Positions 58,540-64,000 of a stretch of 64,000 bases of DNA are shown here, piece after piece. The notes under the pieces are model-generated. The model had not been told where the DNA came from. It worked only from the letters and a program-made list of their open reading frames with translations, and made no database searches. Source of the stretch: Skeletonema tropicum (taxonomy: Eukaryota > Bacillariophyta > Thalassiosirophyceae > Thalassiosirales > Thalassiosiraceae); contig CM074132.1 in assembly GCA_037178625.1 (NCBI GenBank), positions 496,001-560,000 of the forward strand, in the 5' to 3' direction. Position 1 is the stretch's first letter, and the number at the start of each line of letters is the position of its first letter. Made by a program: the position numbers and the translations under genes.

Positions 58540-60024
58540 ATGGCAAAAAGAGTCCTTCTCTTTCTTATTGTCTTTCTCGCTTGTGAGAGGGTGGCATCAC
58601 TCAAGCCAAAAAGATGCCGAATCGGGCCGAACCTGAGTTTTTGTGCACCGTCCAACAAGTTTGCTAAGAGGGTGAGCGCAATCATTGGCTGCTGATTCTA
58701 TTTGCCACTGCTGTGCAACGGGAGTGTGGAAGAAGTTGAGATTGAGGCCGGTCGTAACTGAGACTAGTTATTCCCTTGCTGAGACGATGGTGAAGAATCA
58801 TGCTATGATGAGGCCAAAGGCTTCTCCATCTCCATCAACATGGTGTGTTAGTGTTTAGTGTTTATGTGTTCTCATGTATTCTTACTTTGAGTGCAATAGA
58901 TATTTAAAACAATAATATGAATGCTTACCATACTCATTGCGCTTATTTTCTCAAACTTTCGCAGTGTTACAGAAGAAAAAGACGACTGTGATGAATCATT
59001 TGCATCCCTGCTGCAACGGGCCAAATATACATTACAATTGCTTCGGATCGCTCAGCAAGATGAGAGGTTGCAGCTTCAACAGCAGCGTCAACATGTAGAT
59101 GGTAAACCTTCTCCGACTGCATCATCAGTGGGAGACAATGTGACAAGTGAAAGACAGCGGCAGCAGCAGCTACTTCATCGGCAGCGAGGAAAAGAGGCAG
59201 TTGACGAGCTGAAGCTCAAGAAGCATCATCATCATCAGCAGCAGCAACCAATGGAAGAAACTAAAACAGTTGAAGCAGAAACATCATCTACATCATCATC
59301 AACGCCAATATCCTTGCAAGAAAATCAACGCACTGCAATGGATGTCTTCCTTTCTTCACCTACAGCAGTAAACTGGCACGACCTAGTTGAATCCATGCGA
59401 CAAGACCGCGATGCATGTGAAAGTGAAAGACCTCGTTACAGCAGTAGTCGTCGTGATCTAATGAACTTGATAGAAACCATTACAATATACAAAAAAATGG
59501 ATGGCCTTGATGATGATGATGATCACAGTAGCGTAACATTGTCTTTACCTTCGGAATCACAACAAACATCCCAATCGCAACAATCATTGGAGGATGATCA
59601 ACGTAAGGCAATGGAGTCATTCCTCTCATCACCTACAGGGTTGAATTGGGATGATTTCGTCACTTCATTAGGGAAAGATCGCGACTATAATGGTGGAAGT
59701 AGCACTGCAAAGAATAGAAAGGAAGCTATGCCTGCGCAAAACACCTCTGTGGATGTCAAACCATCGCTACTCTCGACAAGATGGAAGCTGAGAAAGTTTA
59801 AGCAGCATAACCATAATCAATCAAGCCCTACTCGGGATCGCAGTAGAAAGAGTAAGGGTTCGAGTTTGGAGCGACGCATTGAACAAATATTGACATCATC
59901 TCCAACCTCGGCAATTGCCGACACAACATCATACAAAGCAGCGGGCAATGTTGGGAGTGAAATGATTCTACATGATCTGATGACCATAGATGAAGATATT
60001 GCGTTGACACCAAAACGCCATTAG
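58540..60024 (+). CDS. Secreted Gln/Ser-rich protein with an internal repeat, three exons, 433 aa
   Basis: Exons 58540-58671, 58733-58842 and 58965-60024 join with GT-AG introns of 61 and 122 bp and keep frame (codon TG|T). Exon 1 encodes a clear signal peptide (MAKRVLLFLIVFLACERVAS). The rest is low-complexity: Gln-rich and His-rich runs, Ser/Thr stretches and basic segments. A 36-residue motif occurs twice: AMDVFLSSPTAVNWHDLVES and AMESFLSSPTGLNWDDFVTS, both followed by a RDR/KDRD pattern. A third, weaker relative is QILTSSPTSAIAD. Function unknown; secretion and composition would fit a cell-wall or extracellular role, which is inference. Confidence 0.65.
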
Positions 60025-60218
60025 CAATTATGTTCTTGAGCTGTCAAGATTGGAACAGTGCCTAACTAGAGACCCAGCAATGAAGTCGTACCTGGAGCAA
60101 TATCAAAACGAGACGATTGTACATTGATTAAATTGATGTTTTACTTTTCTTTATTCAACCATCATTATATGATTGCTTCAGCCAACATGTAGAAGCTATT
60201 GTGCGGATTAGAAAGAGT

Positions 60219-61380
60219 CCACACAGCTCGTCGCGGGGTCAACAACAACAAGTAGGCTCCCCAGCATTTTCCAGAGCTAGAGGTATGGGTAAAAGCAGAA
60301 GTGAAGGAACCTGTATCCCAGCATTCGGCGACCAACCTGTTGTTGATAGGTATCCAAATCATGATATCCAGACTCAGACCCATTAGCACTAGCTCCAGTA
60401 TCTTGATCTTGACGTGTGGATGTTGACCGATGTTGACCGCCTCCATTCCTCACACGTATACAATCCTCAACGTCAACAAACATCATCGAGATGAAGACCG
60501 TTAGATAACACAGCCAAGTATTGACTACTTTCCTTTATAGTTATAGCATTGATAGAAGTAAGAAGTACTGAACTTGGTGCGTGGTCATACTTGGCAAATC
60601 TAAGTATAGCACGATACTGTACTCATTCTTTGATATTTCATGGGTAAATATTACTACAAACTAGCAAGAAAAGTGCAAGTGAAAGTAAGAGCGAAGTGAA
60701 TACTGGGAAAACAGTCTGTAAACAATATTGTATACTTTACAAATGCTGATAAAAACTAGCAAGAGCATGACTAATTAGCTCAGTTCGTAGAGCATCGGAT
60801 TCCAGACCTGAAGTTGTAGGTTCAAGTCCGGCATTGGTCACGAAGTCAGATATTTTACTATATGTTTTAGTTTTTTTGAAGCATCATCCTAGCAGCTTTT
60901 TTGCGATTAAGTAGTATGACTCCACACAACTCGCTGGTCATCAACAAAAAGAAGCCTCATCAGCATTCTCCAGAGTCAGATGTAATATGTATAGTACTAT
61001 GATTATAATAATATAACTAGCAAATGTATAGTACTATGATTAGCAATGAGCCATTCAAAGATCCCCAGCGACTTGTGATTTTTCCAACGTTTTGTTGACA
61101 GGTATGTGTCCATAGCATGATTTCCAGACACTCCCATTACCACTATAGCTCGAATATCTTGATTTTGACGCGTGGATGTTGACTGTTTTACCTCATCAAT
61201 TCCATCTCACGTATGTCTATCTTCAGCTTCAACAAACAATTATGAATAAACAAACAGTGATGAAGACCATTAGATAACACAGCCAGTATGACTATATACA
61301 TAGCATTGTTACATTGATATTGAAGTGAAGACGTACGTACTGAACTTGGTTCGTGGTCGATTCGTATTTTCATTTATGGG
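60219..61380 (+). repeat. Diverged direct duplication, units about 380-460 bp
   Basis: Unit 1 60219-60600 and unit 2 60920-61380 share CACACA(G/A)CTCG, AGCATTTTCCAGAG-type, ATCCAGACTCAGACCCATTA-type and TTGACGYGTGGATGTTGAC blocks in the same order. Divergence is substantial, so the duplication is not recent. It surrounds the tRNA-like sequence. Confidence 0.7.
60769..60840 (+). tRNA. tRNA-Trp (CCA)-like sequence, degenerate
   Basis: The 72 bases fold as a cloverleaf. Acceptor GACTAAT pairs with ATTGGTC with one G-T. D arm is GCTC/GAGC. The anticodon loop TTCCAGA gives anticodon CCA. The T loop is TTCAAGT. Defects: the anticodon stem has an A-C mismatch, the T stem has an A-G mismatch, and the D loop lacks the usual GG. 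No intron. These point to a pseudogene or tRNA-derived repeat rather than a working gene. Confidence 0.6.
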
Positions 61381-61634
61381 TATCAGCGGCATACCTACAT
61401 ACTTATATCAAAGGTACTAATAAGTAAGAATCCAAAATTCAAAAATCCAAAACGGGAAACGACGGCTCGCGCGGTGGCGGGCGCGGTATGTTGAACACAT
61501 CTTGTGGAAGTTTTGAACGAAGTTGTACCATGAGCCATGAGCACAACATGGACATGGCATGGTTGCATGCACTCCTACCTATGTACACCCACAACATAGT
61601 TAGTTGAAAACATCAAACAACAGCATCATCAACC

Positions 61635-63441
61635 ATGACGTCCGTCGCCAGCAGTAAATCCGACGCAGTAAACTATCTGCTCCTGTATGAATCCATGGTC
61701 CGGCATCAAGACCTTGAATTTTCCGCAACCTCCGATCACATTAAAAACATTGTCGACCGTATCAAGACCTTGGGCAGACCGTCAACACAGCAGCAACAAC
61801 AAGAAGAGGGCAATGTTCCAAAGGGTATGATAACCTACCGTCAAATGCGTCGTTGTTTGTTACGATTGGGATACACCTGGAACCGCTCTGCCGCCGCTAT
61901 CAACCGCTCTGCAGCCGCTGTGGACAATTATTACTACGACGATGATAATATTAGTGTGATTAGTAACAATTCCTCATCAACAGGCGGGGGATTTTCCAAT
62001 GCTAGTGGAAGTGCCGGAACAGGGGGGTTTCGAAACGTCCGTGATATTATTGCGACTGATGCACAATTGATCATGTTACTAACGACCCTTGTGGAGATGG
62101 AGGAACGTTATCATTTTTCTTCTGCTGCCGAGGGAGATGAGGAGAAGAAGGATGAAATGAATGTCTTCCCGCAGGGATTGTTTGTTGCGGAATTTGTACA
62201 GGCGTACAAGTTGATTATTGGGGGGATGCAATCGTTGCAGACGTTTCCAAGTCCACATGGGGAAGGTGGTACCAACGCTTTGCTTCAGGAATTGCGCCTC
62301 CGGAGTCGGGAGCGTACCCTGGGGTTGATTCGGTTGTTTGGGCCTGATTCGTCATTGTACAACAAGTCCTTGGATATCATGTCCACCACCTCATCTCAGC
62401 AAGCTGCCGGAGAAAGTCCTGCGGGGAGAAGCCAACAAAGACGCCAGAATAACGATGGGTTGGCTAATGACCGCCAACCGTTCTCCCAAACGTACCTCCA
62501 AACGTTCCTCCAATAAGGACAATGTAGCCAAAGATGGTCTATTACCCCGCCTCACCGATGCAGAGATTCGGAAAATGGTGCACTCCAAAGACATTGCTCT
62601 CGCCAAGATCCTTGAAGAGCATGAAAGTGAAATGAATGTCATGGCGGTGAACATGGAAGAGTTGCGTCTGAAGAATTTACGTACCAATGCGGCGTTGAAG
62701 AAGCGTAAGAAGCGTGCTCGTGTGACCATTGCCATCGTGACGATACTATTAGCGGCGGGTGGAGGATGTTTGGAATATTACAAGCGTGAACAAGTGAAAC
62801 GTGAAATTGCGTCGGGAAGGGAGGAAGAACGCAAGGCGGAGGAAGAAATGATTGCCAAATTGAAGGGAGAGATTGATGTGTTGACATCGAAATTGAATGA
62901 TGCTGAGGCTACTATCCGATATGAAGAGAATCGATATGAGGGTATCAAGAAGATCTCAATGAAGAATGAGAAGTTGTTGGAGGAGATGGAGGCCAAGTGG
63001 AAGGTTGAATCGGCAGAATTGGAAAGTTGTCGTGTTACACGTAAGGAGTTGGATGCGCAGGTTACCACCATCAAGGATAGCAATGAGAAGATGGTAGAGG
63101 AGGTGGGATGGTGCCGTGAGAAATTGACATCGACAGAGCGAGCCATGGAAGGGTTGGAACGCGCCTTATCCAGGGAGAATGAGGGTAATAGCGGTTTGGA
63201 CAACACTTTGGCTGCAATTTCCAAGGTTGTAGCATGTTGGAGAAAAGCCTGATGACAAAGATAGCAGCAAGGAAACGAATAATAAGCCACTCCTCATGGA
63301 AATGAAGTATAACAAGTCATTCAGGAATGCCGTTTTCTTGAGGCAGGCATATGCGGGAGCGGCCGGTGTGGCGTTAAGTATCTTGCTTCAAGGTTTGTTG
63401 CCCGGTGTGGCAAATGTGCTTCGTATGATCTTTCTGAAGTA
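61635..63441 (+). CDS. Single-pass membrane protein with coiled coil (frame broken twice)
   Basis: The first frame (61635-62516) starts in a good ATG context (ATCAACCATGACG). It encodes a helical N-terminal domain, polar Gly/Ser/Asn linkers and an AEFVQAYKLIIGGMQ helix. A shift near 62505 leads to the second frame, which runs as KRSSNKDNVAKDGLLPRLTD, a basic segment, one transmembrane helix (VTIAIVTILLAAGGG) and a long Glu/Lys coiled coil to 63252. A further shift near 63240 continues as KPDDKDSSKETNNKP and ends in a hydrophobic C-terminus (GVALSILLQGLLPGVANVL) at 63441. I read it as one gene of about 600 residues. Family not recognised. Confidence 0.6.
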
Positions 63442-63744
63442 GGTTTGAATACGGAAAGTGAGGCACAGCTAGGAGATAGGTGCTCCTCTCGATAGATGCA
63501 ATTGAATGTAGATATTAGAGCATTACGAAGAGGAGGGCATTTGATTTGAACAAGGACCACGAAGAGAAATATGAGCGTCCTTTGATTCCTTCGACTTAAT
63601 TGAGACCAGAATACAGAGAAGATCGTCCTTTGATTGAAGGAACTGCAAGATTTGTTTTCATTTCGCTTAGATCTTTATTTATAGAACATTAGTAAGTACC
63701 CCTGAGCAGTTACACACTTTGTATCACGCATCTTTGGAAACTCT
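63442..63744. other. Convergent spacer
   Basis: The 3' flanks of two convergent genes. A direct repeat GTCCTTTGATT occurs at about 63578 and 63626. Nothing else seen. Confidence 0.45.
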
Positions 63745-64000
63745 TTAGAAACGCCTCGACCGATTGATCGGTGTTGACATAAAGTTGGCATGAATAAGCC
63801 TCCAAGACGATAGAACCAACGCTTCAAAGAAAATATCATTAATCACCTCCACCGACGCTAAGAGCAATCTAAAGTCTGTCTCCTCCGACTCTCCAAACTG
63901 GACATATCTCTTGAACTCTAGTAATAAATCAACTTGTGTCGATACAATCAATATCCCACAGGCAAATGCTCCTGCCTGAAAAAGTCGCAAGAGAACTGTA
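63745..64000 (-). CDS. C-terminal exon of a gene cut by the window edge
   Basis: The minus strand reads in frame to a stop at 63745. A splice acceptor (CTTTTTCAG) at about 63978-63986 precedes AGAFACGILIVSTQVDLLLE, so the apparent Met at 63990 is probably intronic. The visible 76 residues are helical with one moderately hydrophobic stretch, and end in a basic tail (STPINRSRRF). Family unknown; the upstream exons are outside the window. Confidence 0.5.
   Translation of the reverse strand, partial: TVLLRLFQAGAFACGILIVSTQVDLLLEFKRYVQFGESEETDFRLLLASVEVINDIFFEALVLSSWRLIHANFMSTPINRSRRF

Larger units (their letters stand above)
60025..61634. other. Intergenic region with duplicated block and tRNA-like sequence
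   Basis: No protein gene recognised. Segments of 60219-60600 recur in order and orientation at 60920-61380, for example TATCTTGATCTTGACGTGTGGATG against TATCTTGATTTTGACGCGTGG, and TTAGATAACACAGCC in both. A tRNA-like sequence lies between the copies. Confidence 0.6.

Overview
The window looks like nuclear DNA of a diatom, probably a centric one. Genes are single ORFs or are split by short GT-AG introns of about 60-120 bp. No bacterial operon structure is visible. Two families I associate with diatom genomes occur here: proteins made of C-x3-GC-x-N...GGVC-x-RHGAK zinc-knuckle repeats (WRKY19-like type) and a MYND-finger protein of the '(D)DHTLISYLKHRI' type. The assignment rests on these families and on gene style, not on a database search.

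Layout. 1-1195: N-terminal part of a kinase-like/AAA/TPR signalling protein (copy 1, frameshifted, runs off the left edge). 3.2-6.1 kb: three overlapping plus-strand reading frames, the last with a Stc1-like cysteine motif. 6.3-7.2, 15.3-16.5, 19.5-20.5, 27.2 and 55.3-56.0 kb: five copies, in different states of decay, of the zinc-knuckle family. 8.1-12.7 kb: a membrane protein and a long, repeatedly frameshifted charged protein containing a 348-bp tandem duplication. 13-14.7 kb: a helicase-like gene that keeps only the second RecA domain of a Has1/DDX18-type protein. 17.2-18.2 kb: a type II membrane coiled-coil protein. 20.8-24.8 kb: a family-5 solute-binding protein with its lobes in permuted order, divergent from a ferroportin-like gene. 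25.0-26.9 kb: an alpha/beta hydrolase fused to a multi-pass membrane domain. 28.1-34.6 kb: a nearly complete LINE (endonuclease, RT, RNase H). 35-41.4 kb: a mitochondrial carrier, a small membrane protein, a MYND-finger locus and galE. 41.6-43.1 kb: a decayed hAT transposon with intact 8-bp target duplications. 45.2-53.2 kb: the full-length kinase-like/AAA/TPR gene (copy 2) and an inverted 3' fragment of it (copy 3), separated by short direct and inverted repeats. 57.1-63.4 kb: a sulfotransferase-like protein, a secreted Gln/Ser-rich protein, a duplicated block around a degenerate tRNA-Trp, and a coiled-coil membrane protein. The right edge cuts a gene on the minus strand.

Mobile and repeat DNA is abundant: two TA-flanked MITEs, several foldback elements, a tRNA-like SINE candidate and a triple 24-bp palindrome. 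Many genes carry 1-nt frame breaks, while others of similar length (LINE, galE, carrier, sulfotransferase, the solute-binding protein) are clean. Some breaks are probably real decay and some may be assembly indels; the two cannot be separated from one sequence.

The most interesting locus is 20.8-24.8 kb: a secreted, probably surface-anchored nickel/peptide-type binding protein with circularly permuted domains, head to head with a ferroportin homologue.
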